A stretch of DNA of 64,000 bases from Planctomycetota bacterium (GCA_016872775.1 VGZA01000017.1:1-64000), one strand, 5' to 3'; positions 51,535-61,637 are shown, counted from the stretch's first letter. A program made the numbers and translations. Notes: generated from the letters alone by a model not told the origin.

Positions 51535-53400
51535 CTATTCCACCGTCACACTCTTGGCGAGATTGCGCGGCTTGTCGACATCGCAGCCGCGAAGCACGGC
51601 GATATGGTAGGCCAGTAACTGCAACGGCACGATGCTGACAATCGGTTGCAGGAAATCGTCGACGTGGGGAATGTAGATGACGTCGTCGGCCAGGTTACGA
51701 ACCCGCTTGTCACCCTCCGCGACGACCGCGATGACCGGTCCGCCGCGCGCCTTGATTTCCTCAAGGTTCGACATCACTTTGTCGTACACCGATCCCTGGG
51801 GCATGATGAAGACGCTTGGCGTGGATGCATCGACCAGTGCAATCGGTCCATGTTTCATTTCCGCCGCAGGATAGCCCTCGGCGTGAATATAGCTGATTTC
51901 CTTCAGCTTCAGAGCGCCTTCCAGGGCGGTCGGGTAATTGTATTGGCGGCCCAGGTACAGGAGGTTCTCCGCGTGGCAGTATTTTCCGGCGATTCGCCGC
52001 GCTTCGTCGTTGGTTTTCAAAGCGGTTCGCACTGCGTCCGGCAACTGGTGCATCGCGTCGATGATTCGGCGTCCGGAGTCGTAACCGATATGGTGCAGGC
52101 GTCCGAAGTAGAGTGCCAGCATCGAAAGCGTGATGCACTGGGAGGTATACGCCTTGGTGGAGGCAACACCAATTTCCGGTCCCGCGTGCAGGAACACGCC
52201 GCCGTCGGCCTCCTGGGCCAGCGTACTTCCGACCACGTTACAGATTCCCAGTGTCGGGTGCCCCTTGCGTTTCATCTCCCGCAAGGCGGCCAGCGTATCG
52301 GCCGTTTCGCCGCTTTGGGAGATCGCGAACAACAAGGTGCCCTGGTTCACCGGCGGATTGCGATAGCGCAGCTCGCTGGCGTATTCGACTTCGACCGGGA
52401 TCCGTGCGAATTCCTCGATCAAATACTCGGCGACCAGCCCGGCGTGAAAACTTGTTCCGCAGGCGGTGAGGATGATCCGATTGATGTGTCGCAGTTGCTG
52501 CGGCGAGAGATTCAGTCCGCCGAATACCGCGGTGGCGTTGTCCTCGCACAACCGGCCGCGCATGGCGTTTTCCAGCGATTCCGGCTGCTCGAAGATCTCT
52601 TTGAGCATGTAGTGCGGATAGCCGCTCAGTTCGACGTCGTTCGAATCGATTTCCAGCGCGGAGACGCTGGGCTCGATCGCACCGTAGTCGCGGTGCAAGA
52701 TGCGGAGATTTTCCGCGGTGACCAACGCGATCTGGTGGTCGGAAAGGTAGACGATCTTGCTGGCATGTCCGACCAGCGGCGACGGATCGCTGGCGACAAA
52801 GTGTTCGCCGTCGCCGACGCCGATCACGATCGGGCTGCCCAATCGGGCGACGATGATCAGATCGGGGAGTTCAGTGAACATCACCACCAGCCCGTAGGTG
52901 CCACGCAGTTTCGCGATCGCGCTTTGCACGGCCGCCAAGGCGCGCGCGTGGGGGTCGACGCTGGTATCGATGTCCGCGCGTCGGTGCCATTGGCGGGCGA
53001 TCAAGTGGGCGATCACCTCGGTATCGGTCGCCGATTGGAAATCGAAACCTTCGCTCGCCAACCTTTCCTTCCAGAACTGGTAATTCTCAATCACGCCGTT
53101 GTGGGCCAGCAGCACAAGGTTGTTTCCGCCGATATGGGGATGGGCGTTCGACTCCGTGGGCGGTCCATGGGTCGCCCAGCGGGTATGGCCGATCCCGATC
53201 GTTCCGGTGACCGATTCCTGGATCACGCGTTCCTGAAGCCGGTCGATGCGTCCCACCGTCTTCGCAAGACTGAAATCCCCCCAGCCGGTCAGCGTCGCAA
53301 CCCCGGCGCTGTCGTAGCCGCGATATTCCATGCGTTTGAGTCCGGGAACAAGGAATTCCACGGCCGAGCGAAAACCGACGTAGCCAACGATTCCACACAT
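51535..53400 (-). CDS. glmS: glutamine-fructose-6-phosphate aminotransferase
   Basis: 621 aa from the ATG at 53400 (MCGIVGYVG, so Cys2 is the N-terminal glutaminase nucleophile). The glutaminase domain has GIGHTRWATHGPPTESNAHPH. Two SIS isomerase domains follow: LTACGTSFHAGLVAEYLIEEFARIPVEVEYASELRYR, FAISQSGETADTLAALRE, YLGRQYNYPTALEGALKLKEISYIHAEGYPAAEMKHGPIALVD, ending NLAKSVTVE. Makes glucosamine 6-phosphate for cell-wall and LPS precursors. An upstream extension to 53499 lacks family similarity. Diverges from kdsB. Confidence 0.96.
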   Translation of the reverse strand: MCGIVGYVGFRSAVEFLVPGLKRMEYRGYDSAGVATLTGWGDFSLAKTVGRIDRLQERVIQESVTGTIGIGHTRWATHGPPTESNAHPHIGGNNLVLLAHNGVIENYQFWKERLASEGFDFQSATDTEVIAHLIARQWHRRADIDTSVDPHARALAAVQSAIAKLRGTYGLVVMFTELPDLIIVARLGSPIVIGVGDGEHFVASDPSPLVGHASKIVYLSDHQIALVTAENLRILHRDYGAIEPSVSALEIDSNDVELSGYPHYMLKEIFEQPESLENAMRGRLCEDNATAVFGGLNLSPQQLRHINRIILTACGTSFHAGLVAEYLIEEFARIPVEVEYASELRYRNPPVNQGTLLFAISQSGETADTLAALREMKRKGHPTLGICNVVGSTLAQEADGGVFLHAGPEIGVASTKAYTSQCITLSMLALYFGRLHHIGYDSGRRIIDAMHQLPDAVRTALKTNDEARRIAGKYCHAENLLYLGRQYNYPTALEGALKLKEISYIHAEGYPAAEMKHGPIALVDASTPSVFIMPQGSVYDKVMSNLEEIKARGGPVIAVVAEGDKRVRNLADDVIYIPHVDDFLQPIVSIVPLQLLAYHIAVLRGCDVDKPRNLAKSVTVE

Positions 53401-53492
53401 GGTCGTATTGCTGCCTGAATGCTCGCAGATTTGCCTCCGGACCGGATCGACTGATCGTACCAGAAACTCGACATTTCTGATACAAATTCGCC
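53401..53492. promoter_or_regulatory. divergent promoter region glmS / kdsB
   Basis: 92 nt between the ATG of glmS (minus) and the ATG of kdsB (plus) must carry both promoters. No riboswitch or ribozyme fold of the glmS type was recognised here; the region is too short for the canonical glmS ribozyme with its leader. Confidence 0.5.
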
Positions 53493-54251
53493 ATGGCACT
53501 TTCTCGAATTCTTATCGTCATTCCCGCCCGGCTGGCATCGACCCGATTGCCGCGCAAACTCTTGCTCCGCGAAACCGGAAAAACCGTCATTCAGCACACG
53601 TACGAGTCGGCCTCCCGGGCCCGATTGCCGGCGGGCGTGGTGGTCGCGGCCGATCACGAGGAAATCGCCAGGGAAGTGCAGAGCTTTCGCGGGCAGGTGG
53701 TGATGACCAGTCCCGAATGTGCCAGCGGGACCGATCGCGTCGCCGAGGTCGCGGCGGCGCGGCCCGATTTCGAAATTTTCGTCAATGTTCAGGGGGACGA
53801 GCCGGAAATCGAGGCGGATGCCATCGATCTGGTCGTCCGCCGACTGATCGATTCCCCGGACGCTGTGATGGCGACCCTGGCGACTCCGATCCGCGAGTTG
53901 GAACGATGGCACGATCCGGCCTGCGTCAAAGTGGTCTTGAACAGCAGCGGGCGGGCTCTTTATTTCAGTCGCAGTCCGATCCCGCACCCGCGAGCCTGGA
54001 ACGAAGAACTGCTCCTGGACGATCCGCCTCATTTCCTGCAGCATATAGGCCTCTACGCCTATCGCCGCGATTTCCTGTTGCGCATCGCTTCGCTGCCCCG
54101 TTCCGACCTGGAGCAGCTCGAATCCCTGGAGCAACTCCGCGTTCTCTCGGCCGGATACGCGATTGACGTCGGAATTGTCGCCAAAGCGATGCGCGGCATC
54201 GATACGCCAAACGACTATGGGGCCTTTGTCAGGCGGATGCGTGGCGAGTAA
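53493..54251 (+). CDS. kdsB: 3-deoxy-manno-octulosonate cytidylyltransferase
   Basis: 252 aa. N-terminal nucleotide-binding PARLASTRLPRKLLL (R-x-x-S-x-R-x-P-x-K motif), HTYESASRA, VVAADHEEIA, NVQGDEPEI with the catalytic Asp, VMATLATPI, YFSRSPIPHPR and FLQHIGLYAYRRDFLL (QH-x-G motif). Activates Kdo with CTP to CMP-Kdo for LPS core. Followed after 67 nt by pyrG (CTP synthase), a common association. Implies LPS-like lipid A/Kdo in this organism. Confidence 0.93.
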   Translation: MALSRILIVIPARLASTRLPRKLLLRETGKTVIQHTYESASRARLPAGVVVAADHEEIAREVQSFRGQVVMTSPECASGTDRVAEVAAARPDFEIFVNVQGDEPEIEADAIDLVVRRLIDSPDAVMATLATPIRELERWHDPACVKVVLNSSGRALYFSRSPIPHPRAWNEELLLDDPPHFLQHIGLYAYRRDFLLRIASLPRSDLEQLESLEQLRVLSAGYAIDVGIVAKAMRGIDTPNDYGAFVRRMRGE

Positions 54252-54318
54252 AATCGAGGCCAGGTTCTTGCCGTGGGAATCCAGAACTCCGTATGAAGCG
54301 GACGCATGAAAGGAATCG

Positions 54319-55956
54319 ATGACCAAGCACATTTTTGTCACCGGCGGCGTTGTCAGTTCCCTCGGAAAAGGCCTGACCAGCGCATCGATCGGCATGCTGC
54401 TGGAACGGCGTGGACTGCGGGTCAAACTCCAGAAACTCGACCCCTACATCAACGTCGATCCGGGGACGATGAGTCCCTATCAGCACGGTGAAGTGTACGT
54501 GCTGGACGACGGCAGTGAAACCGACCTGGACCTCGGCCATTACGAACGGTTTACCCACAGCCCGCTCTCGCGCCATTCCAATTACACGACGGGGCAAATA
54601 TATCTGTCGGTAATCGAGAAAGAGCGCCGCGGCGAATTCCTCGGCAAGACCGTCCAGGTGATTCCTCATATCACCAACGAGATCAAAGGGGTGATCAGTA
54701 AACTGGCGGACCAGGAAACCGATGTCGTTATCACCGAGATTGGTGGAACCGTCGGCGACATCGAGAGTCAACCGTTTCTCGAAGCGATCCGTCAGTTCGC
54801 ACTCGATGTGGGCAAGGAAAACTGCCTTTACATTCACTTGACGCTCGTACCGTACTTGAAAGCCGCCGGGGAATTGAAAACCAAACCGACCCAGCACTCC
54901 GTCGGGCAGCTGCGCGAAATTGGTATTCAGCCCGACATCCTGATCTGTCGCACGGAACGATCGATCAGCCACGAGGACCGGCAGAAAATCGGGTTGTTCT
55001 GCAATATTCCGATCGAGGCGGTGATCGAGGAAAAAGACAAAGAGTTTTCGATCTACGAAGTGCCGTTGAGTCTGGTCGATAATGGGCTGGACGCGCTGAT
55101 CATCAAACGGCTCGGACTGAACTCGGACTTGCTTGAGTTGGACGATTGGCGCAATCTGCTTCACTGCCTGCGCAATCCCAAGCACGAAATCAGCATCGCC
55201 GTCGTCGGAAAATATGCCGAACACAAAGATGCCTATAAGTCCATCTACGAGGCCCTTGATCACGCGGGGATTCACCACAATGCGCAGGTGCGGATCGGGC
55301 GCATCCAAAGCGAGAGTATTGAACGGGAAGGGCCGGAACGGCTGTTGAGCGGGTACGATGGGATCCTGGTTCCCGGCGGATTCGGTGAACGAGGAATTGA
55401 AGGCAAGATCGAAGCGATCCGATATGCCCGGGAGCGGCGGATCCCTTTTTTCGGTATCTGCCTGGGAATGCAGTGCGCCGTGATTGAATTCGCGCGCCAC
55501 GTGATCGGCCTGGAAGGAGCCCATTCGACGGAATTCAACAAAGACACCCTGCGCCCGGTAATCTGCTTGTTGGACGAGCAAAAGAACATCACCGACAAAG
55601 GCGGGACGATGCGATTGGGGGCCCAAACCGCACACCTTGCCCCGGACGGCGTGGCTCGCGAATGCTACCAGAAGCCGATTATTGAAGAGCGGCATCGGCA
55701 TCGCTACGAGTTCAATAATGTCTATCGCCAGCAGTTCGCCGCGCACAACATGGTGGTGACCGGTACCAGTCCGGACGGTTCGCTCGCGGAGATCATCGAA
55801 CTGCCCGACCATCCCTGGTTCCTGGCGGTGCAATACCACCCCGAGTTCAAGTCGAAGCCGACGGCCGCCCACCCCTTGTTCTCCGGACTGATTCAGGCGG
55901 CGATCGAGCGGCGTTCGTTTCGCTCGGAAAGGAACAGTGAAGTTTCCGCATCGTGA
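54319..55956 (+). CDS. pyrG: CTP synthase
   Basis: 545 aa. Synthase domain: [65 protein letters not shown], and [20 protein letters not shown]. Glutaminase domain: [28 protein letters not shown] (nucleophile Cys) and [11 protein letters not shown] (His, Glu). Converts UTP to CTP. Shine-Dalgarno AAAGGA before the ATG. The downstream DUF1844 gene starts 28 nt after its stop. Confidence 0.97.
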   Translation: MTKHIFVTGGVVSSLGKGLTSASIGMLLERRGLRVKLQKLDPYINVDPGTMSPYQHGEVYVLDDGSETDLDLGHYERFTHSPLSRHSNYTTGQIYLSVIEKERRGEFLGKTVQVIPHITNEIKGVISKLADQETDVVITEIGGTVGDIESQPFLEAIRQFALDVGKENCLYIHLTLVPYLKAAGELKTKPTQHSVGQLREIGIQPDILICRTERSISHEDRQKIGLFCNIPIEAVIEEKDKEFSIYEVPLSLVDNGLDALIIKRLGLNSDLLELDDWRNLLHCLRNPKHEISIAVVGKYAEHKDAYKSIYEALDHAGIHHNAQVRIGRIQSESIEREGPERLLSGYDGILVPGGFGERGIEGKIEAIRYARERRIPFFGICLGMQCAVIEFARHVIGLEGAHSTEFNKDTLRPVICLLDEQKNITDKGGTMRLGAQTAHLAPDGVARECYQKPIIEERHRHRYEFNNVYRQQFAAHNMVVTGTSPDGSLAEIIELPDHPWFLAVQYHPEFKSKPTAAHPLFSGLIQAAIERRSFRSERNSEVSAS

Positions 55957-55984
55957 CCCCAGCCGGGTTGCAGTGAGGTTGGAC

Positions 55985-56512
55985 ATGAACGCCGAAGGCA
56001 AAGCTGCCAAATCAAAACTGGTGATTGACGAGGATTGGAAGACCCGCGTTGAGAGCGAAAAGGCGGAATTGGAAAAACGCCGTGGCCCCCAAGTCCGGAT
56101 GGGCGAGGCGGGCGAGGCCACTCCGGCTGACGAAGCCGCTCGCGACGCTGCTGCCGAGCCGGCCGCCCCAGGTTCTGGGCAATCGAACCCTGCGGCAGCG
56201 GAGGACCGCAAGACCACTGCCCCGACGGGCGGTTCCACCGGTTCCGCGTCCCCACCCGAACCACAACTTCCACCCGCCTCGATCGGTTCGCTCTTCATGA
56301 TGCTGGCCAGTCAAGCAATGGTGGAGATGGGCCAGATCCCCGATCCGTTGCAGCAGAAGCGAATCGTCCGCAAATCGGCCGCTCGGCACTACATCGATAC
56401 GTTGGAAGTGCTCGAGGAAAAAACCAAAGGCAATCTCACGACGGAAGAGAGCCGTTATCTGGCGGCGATTCTGAACGAATTGCGCATGGCGTATCTCCAG
56501 CTGAAAGTCTGA
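55985..56512 (+). CDS. DUF1844 protein
   Basis: 175 aa from the ATG at 55985, with GAGG about 7 nt upstream; an in-frame ATG at 55937 overlaps pyrG. N-terminus KLVIDEDWKTRVESEKAELEK, a disordered Ala/Pro/Gly-rich middle (residues about 35-90), and the DUF1844 C-terminal helices: ASIGSLFMMLASQAMVEMGQIPDP and AARHYIDTLEVLEEKTKGNLTTEESRYLAAILNELRMAYLQL. The family is small, helical and without a known reaction. Confidence 0.9.
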   Translation: MNAEGKAAKSKLVIDEDWKTRVESEKAELEKRRGPQVRMGEAGEATPADEAARDAAAEPAAPGSGQSNPAAAEDRKTTAPTGGSTGSASPPEPQLPPASIGSLFMMLASQAMVEMGQIPDPLQQKRIVRKSAARHYIDTLEVLEEKTKGNLTTEESRYLAAILNELRMAYLQLKV

Positions 56513-56636
56513 TTGTATGGTCGCGGCAGGAGTTCGCCAGCAAGGGATCTGACTGTTTCTTTTGGCCGAAGGCCAACAGCCATGCCACTCCATGTCGCAG
56601 GTGGTCGTGGTCGATGGGACGGTCCGCCGGTCGAAG

Positions 56637-58436
56637 TCATTCTCGAAGGGAGGCCGGTCCCGGCGGACTGCCCGTGGCACACGTTGAGGTGGCTCTATTG
56701 GATGGACGCCAATCGACCAGGTGCAATTCAACGCGGCTCTGGCCGCGGAATGTGTTAATCACCGGCCGGAAGGCGAGGTCGAGCGGTCCATCATGTTGCA
56801 CCAGTTCATCGACCCAATCGGCAAGTCCGAAACCAACGGCACGAAGCGACGTCTGCTCTTGCACGACGCGCAACGTCAGATGACGTTCTCCGTTTCCCAT
56901 CCGCTTGGGAGGCTCCGCCAGTTGCAGTCCGGTGGCGCAGAGTAACGGACGCGGGTTGCCCGCGCCGAATGGCGACAATTGCTCGATCTGTTCGACGGTC
57001 CGGAGGGAGAGCTGAGCCAGCGGGGTTTCCGCGTCGATCTCCAGTTCCGGTGTGAGCGACTCCCTCGAAATCATGCAGGAGACCTGTTCGCAGAACGCCG
57101 CCCGGAAGGCAGGCAATTTCGACTCTTCGAGCTTCAGCCCCGCGGCGGCGGCATGCCCACCATGCGAGAGCAGGTGTTCGGAGCAAGCTCCGAGTGCGGC
57201 GTGTAGGTCTATGACCCCGCCGCTGCGCCCCGATCCGGTCGCCGGTTTGATCCCAAGTTGATCGAGTGCCAGGACGATGACCGGCCGTTGGTGTTTTTCG
57301 GCAAGTCGGCCGGCGACGATACCGATGACTCCGGGATGCCAGCCTCGTCCGGCAAGCACGAACGCCGGATCGTTATCCGCATCGAAGTCCTCTTTGATCT
57401 GCTTGTTGGCCGCCAGCTGGATGCTGCGTTCCAGGCTTTCGCGGCTCGAATTCAGTTCGTGGATATACTCCGCCAAGGCCTGGGCTCGAGCCGGGGATTC
57501 GGTCGTCAGCAACTCCACGCCAAGTTGCGCCTGCCCCAGGCGGCCGGCCGCGTTGAGATGCGGCCCGATCGTAAAGCCGATATCCTCGCTGGCAAACCGC
57601 GGTTTCTCGCTGAGACCGGTCAATTCGATCAGCGCTTTCAATCCGAGCGTCGGTCGCAGACGCAAGCTTTCCAGTCCGTGCCGCACCAGGATTCTGTTTT
57701 CATCGACCAGCGGAACAACATCCGCGACCGTGCCGATGGCGACGATGCCGACGGCCATCATCAGGAATTCCCGCATCGCTTCGGAGACCCGTTTGGCCTG
57801 ACACGCTCGCTGGCAAAGCGCCCAAGCCAGTTTGAACGCCACGCCCGCTCCACAGAGACCTCCAAACGGGTAATTCGATCCCGGCAGCCGAGGATGGACG
57901 ATCGCGGCGGCATTCGGCAATCGATCGGCAAATTCATGGTGATCGGTGATGATCAGTTCCAGGCCTGCTTCCCGAGCGAAATCGGCCAGCGCGACACTGG
58001 CGACACCGCAGTCGACGGTCACCACGACGGACGGACCACGCTGCGCGATCTGTCGCAGAGCGTCCTCGTTAAGCCCGTACCCGTCCTCGATGCGATTGGG
58101 GATATGGTAGCCGACGTTGGCATGCAGTAATTGCAGGCAGCGCAGGAGGATCGCCGTCCCCGTCATGCCATCGGCGTCATAGTCGCCGTAGATGACAATC
58201 CGACGTCGATCCTGAATGGCCTGATGGATTCGATCCGCGGCGGCCGGCAGCCCTGGCAGCTCTTCGGGATCGCGCAATCCGGTCAGCTTGACATTCATGA
58301 ACCGTTCGGCGTCCGCAGCAGCCGCAACGCCTCGACCGACAAGCAACTGGGCGACGACGGGCGGTAAACGGGCAACCCGCTGCAAGCGGTCAATCAGCTC
58401 GGAATCGTGGGCACGAAATCGCCAGCGCTTCGCCAT
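56637..58436 (-). CDS. recJ: single-stranded-DNA exonuclease RecJ
   Basis: 599 aa. DHH phosphoesterase domain: IYGDYDADGMTGTAILLRCLQ (motif I), VTVDCGVAS (II), ITDHHEFADRLPNAAAIVHPRLPGSNYPFGGLCGAGVAFKL (DHH, III), VVPLVDENRIL (IV). DHHA1 region GIVAGRLAEKHQRPVIVL ... GGHAAAAGLKLEE, and a C-terminal OB fold. 5'-3' ssDNA exonuclease for recombination and mismatch repair. AGGA sits 5 nt before the ATG. Convergent with the DUF1844 gene. Confidence 0.94.
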   Translation of the reverse strand: MAKRWRFRAHDSELIDRLQRVARLPPVVAQLLVGRGVAAAADAERFMNVKLTGLRDPEELPGLPAAADRIHQAIQDRRRIVIYGDYDADGMTGTAILLRCLQLLHANVGYHIPNRIEDGYGLNEDALRQIAQRGPSVVVTVDCGVASVALADFAREAGLELIITDHHEFADRLPNAAAIVHPRLPGSNYPFGGLCGAGVAFKLAWALCQRACQAKRVSEAMREFLMMAVGIVAIGTVADVVPLVDENRILVRHGLESLRLRPTLGLKALIELTGLSEKPRFASEDIGFTIGPHLNAAGRLGQAQLGVELLTTESPARAQALAEYIHELNSSRESLERSIQLAANKQIKEDFDADNDPAFVLAGRGWHPGVIGIVAGRLAEKHQRPVIVLALDQLGIKPATGSGRSGGVIDLHAALGACSEHLLSHGGHAAAAGLKLEESKLPAFRAAFCEQVSCMISRESLTPELEIDAETPLAQLSLRTVEQIEQLSPFGAGNPRPLLCATGLQLAEPPKRMGNGERHLTLRVVQEQTSLRAVGFGLADWVDELVQHDGPLDLAFRPVINTFRGQSRVELHLVDWRPSNRATSTCATGSPPGPASLRE

Positions 58437-58477
58437 GCCATCCTGACCTTGCGTGCGGACTGGAAGACCAGGAGAAA

Positions 58478-58642
58478 CTACTTCTTTTTCTCGACGTGCA
58501 GCGTGTGTTTGCGCAACCGTTGCGAGTACTTCTTCAGCTTCAGCTTCTCGCCGCCCGGCTTGCGTTTGAGGGTGTAGTTGTAATCGCCCGTTTCTTCACA
58601 AACCAGAAACACGACTTCGGCTTTTTTCTTGCTCTTTGCCAT
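58478..58642 (-). CDS. rpmG: 50S ribosomal protein bL33
   Basis: 54 aa from the ATG at 58642: [28 protein letters not shown], then [21 protein letters not shown]. Only one cysteine is present, so it belongs to the zinc-free (C-minus) type. A strong GGGAGAAGG ribosome site lies just upstream, preceded by a 14-bp tandem repeat. It stands alone rather than with secE/nusG or rpmB. Stop 41 nt from the recJ start on the same strand. Confidence 0.9.
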   Translation of the reverse strand: MAKSKKKAEVVFLVCEETGDYNYTLKRKPGGEKLKLKKYSQRLRKHTLHVEKKK

Positions 58643-58662
58643 GCCCGACCTTCTCCCTTCAA

Positions 58663-58705
58663 ACGCGCAATACCAAGCGCGCAATACCAAGCGCGCAATA
58701 CCAAG
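58663..58705. repeat. 14-bp tandem repeat, three copies
   Basis: Three consecutive copies of GCGCGCAATACCAA (the first copy begins AACGCGC). They lie immediately upstream of the rpmG ribosome-binding site, so within its 5' leader or promoter. Perfect in copies 2 and 3. Confidence 0.8.
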
Positions 58706-58976
58706 GGAACCTGGACCCGACGCCGTCTACCCTATACCCGGGGGGGACCCGGAACCGGAAAGTGATCCTGACGGGTCTTTTTCCACGGGACGATTCTAGC
58801 AGATCCGACGCTGCCTGCGGAGGCCTCGCACCAGCCTCCCCGGGAATATTCATCGCGTCGGGGGACGAAATAGCTGCAGGTTGGCTTGAACAAAAGCTTG
58901 TACATCGGCTGGGAGTCCGCTAAAGTTCAGGTTAGGATCTTTCTGGGCCGCAGCGGTAAGCAAGTGGAGCGTTTCG

Positions 58977-60704
58977 ATGGCCAAAGAACCGAACGAGTCC
59001 GGTCCCGAAGAGTCTGGGCCGAAGAAAGCAGCGTCCGAGCGATTCGTCACGGCGAAGCCCCTGACGCAACCTGTCGCCGCTGCGCCCCGTGCCGCGAACG
59101 CCGTCGCTTCGGACAACGTTGGTTCGCCCCGCGCGGGCGGCACCGCTACCTCGAACCTGCCGTCCGGCAATGCCAAAGGCGGAGCAGCCGCGGCCACTGC
59201 AGCCGCCGCAGCCGATGATGCGGACGGTGAGGACGGCGTGGAAGAGGGTTCGACGAATTACAAGTTTCTGATGTTTAATGCGGTCCCCAGCTGGGTGATC
59301 AGCGGCATCGTCCACGGAGTAGCGCTGGTCGTTCTGGCCTTGTGCACCTTGGAACCCGTTGTGATGAAGAAGTCGGAAATCGTCGCCAAGGCCTACGACG
59401 AGGCTGCGGAGATCGAGACGTTTACCGAGGACGTTTTGAAAACGATGGATGTTTCGGACATCGTGCCCGATACAAATTCGACGTTGTCTTCCGACGTGCC
59501 TCTGGACGCCCCGGAAGTTTCCACATCCGTGGACGCCGACGCGGCGCCTGCGGCGGTGGAATTTACTGACCTGGGAGACCAGCTCGCCCCACGCAATGTT
59601 TTGACCCAGCAAATTGGGGTGACGATGGGAACGGGGTTGGACGGCCGGGGTTCCGCCAAAGCGAGGAACGCGTTAGCGTTGGCCAACGGGGGAACCAAAG
59701 AGAGTCAGGACGCGGTGGCCAAGGCGCTACGTTGGCTGGCCCGTCATCAGCTTCCGGATGGTGGATGGAATTTTGATCACCGCATCGGTCAGTGCCAGGG
59801 TCAGTGCGACCATCACGGAAAGCTGGAATCAGCGCGGAATGGGGCCACCGGTTTGGCCTTGCTTCCCTTTCTTGGCGCCGGGCAGACGCACCGGGAGGGC
59901 GACTACAAGGAAGTGGTGCGCCGCGGGCTCTATTTTCTGATGGCCAGCATGAAAAACAACCGCCAGGGCGGAGGGGATCTCGCGGACGGCGGATCGATGT
60001 ATTCGCATGGTATCTGCGCCATCGTGCTGACCGAGGCCTATGCGATGACGCACGACAAGGAGTTGATGGCACCGGCGCAAATGGCAATCAATCATATTGT
60101 CTACGCGCAAGATCCCGTGGGGGGCGGCTGGCGCTATGCACCGCGGCAGCCCGGAGATACCTCGGCGGTAGGCTGGCAACTGATGGCCCTCAAGAGCGGC
60201 CATATGGCCTATTTGCGCGTCCCTCAGGCCACCGTCATCGGGGCCGCGAAATTCCTGGATTCCGTGCAGGCGGAAAGCGGCGCGATGTACGGGTATACCG
60301 GACCCGGTGCCGGTCAGGCGACGACGGCGGTCGGCCTGTTATCGCGCATGTACCTGGGCTGGAAAAAGGACAGCCCGGCGTTGCAGCGCGGCGTCGAATA
60401 TCTCAGTCGGACAGGACCTTCCAAAGGAAACATGTATTACAACTACTACGCCACGCAGGTCATGCGGCATTGGGGTGGCGAAGAATGGGAAAAATGGAAT
60501 AAGGAATTGCGCGACTGGCTGGTCGCGGAGCAGAACCAGCAGGGACATCGCGAAGGAAGCTGGTATCTGGACGCCGGCGATCACGGGGCGGATCGAGGAG
60601 GCCGGATCTACTGCACGTCGATGGCCACAATGGTGCTGGAAGTCTACTACCGGCATATGCCGATCTACGGCCAGTCGGCCTCGGAAGACGATTTTCCGCT
60701 CTGA
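58977..60704 (+). CDS. membrane-anchored terpene-cyclase-fold protein
   Basis: 575 aa. Residues 1-95 are Ala/Pro/Gly-rich and disordered; one membrane helix follows (VPSWVISGIVHGVALVVLAL, about 102-122). An acidic linker (about 130-210) precedes the alpha/alpha-barrel domain with squalene-cyclase/prenyltransferase-like repeats: AKALRWLARHQLPDGGWNF, GATGLALLPFLGAG, GICAIVLTEAYAMT, GWRYAPRQPGDTSAVGWQLMALKSG, YCTSMATMVLEVYYRHMPIY. The DxDD catalytic motif of hopene cyclases is not seen. Planctomycetes have many such proteins of unknown role. GGAG before the ATG. Confidence 0.82.
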   Translation: MAKEPNESGPEESGPKKAASERFVTAKPLTQPVAAAPRAANAVASDNVGSPRAGGTATSNLPSGNAKGGAAAATAAAAADDADGEDGVEEGSTNYKFLMFNAVPSWVISGIVHGVALVVLALCTLEPVVMKKSEIVAKAYDEAAEIETFTEDVLKTMDVSDIVPDTNSTLSSDVPLDAPEVSTSVDADAAPAAVEFTDLGDQLAPRNVLTQQIGVTMGTGLDGRGSAKARNALALANGGTKESQDAVAKALRWLARHQLPDGGWNFDHRIGQCQGQCDHHGKLESARNGATGLALLPFLGAGQTHREGDYKEVVRRGLYFLMASMKNNRQGGGDLADGGSMYSHGICAIVLTEAYAMTHDKELMAPAQMAINHIVYAQDPVGGGWRYAPRQPGDTSAVGWQLMALKSGHMAYLRVPQATVIGAAKFLDSVQAESGAMYGYTGPGAGQATTAVGLLSRMYLGWKKDSPALQRGVEYLSRTGPSKGNMYYNYYATQVMRHWGGEEWEKWNKELRDWLVAEQNQQGHREGSWYLDAGDHGADRGGRIYCTSMATMVLEVYYRHMPIYGQSASEDDFPL

Positions 60705-60839
60705 GAATTCTGTCGAGCTTGCGCGGAATGCCGGTTGGCCATTCCGAGCGGATCCGGGACTACGAACCGCCCGCCCGCTCGGTTCCAACTCAATCTTGAG
60801 CACGGTCGCGAGACTGTCATCGACGGGAAGGCACCGAGC

Positions 60840-61601
60840 ATGAGGATTTTACCGGTCATCGACCTGTTGGGCGGTCAGGTCGTCCATGCGGTCCGCGGTG
60901 AACGAGCCGGCTATCGGCCGTTGCGGACGCATCTGATCAACGGCAGCGACCCTGCCGATCTGGCGGCCGCCTTGCGGTCGCAGTTTGGCTGGCAATCGAT
61001 TTATGTCGCCGATCTGGATGCGATCCAGGGCCGCTCGGCGAATCGCCCACAGATTGACCAGCTGCTGGCGGCCCAATACGACGTCTGGCTCGATGCCGGC
61101 CTGACCTCGCTCGACGTCGCGGTCCAATGGAGCGAGCTCGAGGTGTCCGGCCATCGCCTGCGATCGATCATCGTCGGCCTGGAATCACTCCGTTCGGCAC
61201 GCGAACTGCGAGAGCTTGTGTTGCGGTTGAGTCCGGAACGGGTTGTGTTCAGCCTTGATCTTCGAGACGGCCAGCCGATCCTGGGCGCCGACGATTGGGA
61301 GGCACAGGACCCGCGGGGGCTGGTAAGGACGATCGCCAGCGCTGGTATTCGCCGCTGGATCGTGCTCGATCTGGCCAGCGTCGGGGGCAACGCCGGCACG
61401 CCAACCCTGGAGATCTGTGCTTCCCTGCGTCAGCAGTTTCCGGACGCTCAGATTACCAGCGGCGGTGGCGTGCGCGATGCGGCCGACTTGCGTCAATTGC
61501 AGCGCAGTGGTTGTGATTATGCGCTCGTCGCCACGGCCATCTATCATGGCGGAATGACTCCGGTCGACGTAGCGCCGTTCGAGCGATCCGCGGTGCGATG
61601 A
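60840..61601 (+). CDS. HisA/HisF-related TIM-barrel protein
   Basis: 253 aa from the ATG at 60840, with GGAAGG about 8 nt upstream. HisA-like phosphate barrel: ILPVIDLLGGQVVHAVRGERAGYRP (catalytic Asp of strand 1), IYVADLDAI, FSLDLRDGQPILG (the second catalytic Asp), VLDLASVGGNAG, ITSGGGVRDAADL. The usual HisA loop with RDG...H is altered and no his genes are adjacent. Such HisA paralogues occur in Planctomycetes and methylotrophs next to tetrahydromethanopterin genes; a role there is only an inference. Confidence 0.78.
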   Translation: MRILPVIDLLGGQVVHAVRGERAGYRPLRTHLINGSDPADLAAALRSQFGWQSIYVADLDAIQGRSANRPQIDQLLAAQYDVWLDAGLTSLDVAVQWSELEVSGHRLRSIIVGLESLRSARELRELVLRLSPERVVFSLDLRDGQPILGADDWEAQDPRGLVRTIASAGIRRWIVLDLASVGGNAGTPTLEICASLRQQFPDAQITSGGGVRDAADLRQLQRSGCDYALVATAIYHGGMTPVDVAPFERSAVR

Positions 61602-61637
61602 GCGACCGGTCGGCGTGCTGGCATCCAGGACTTCGCG

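Noticed and set aside
51646-53418. 590-codon plus-strand frame opposite glmS
   Set aside because: glmS on the other strand has all family motifs; the opposite frame has none.
53401-53492. glmS ribozyme/riboswitch
   Set aside because: The interval before glmS is only 92 nt and shared with kdsB; no ribozyme core could be recognised.
54229-56298. Long minus-strand frame opposite pyrG and the DUF1844 gene
   Set aside because: Antisense to a highly conserved CTP synthase; no domain, no ribosome site.
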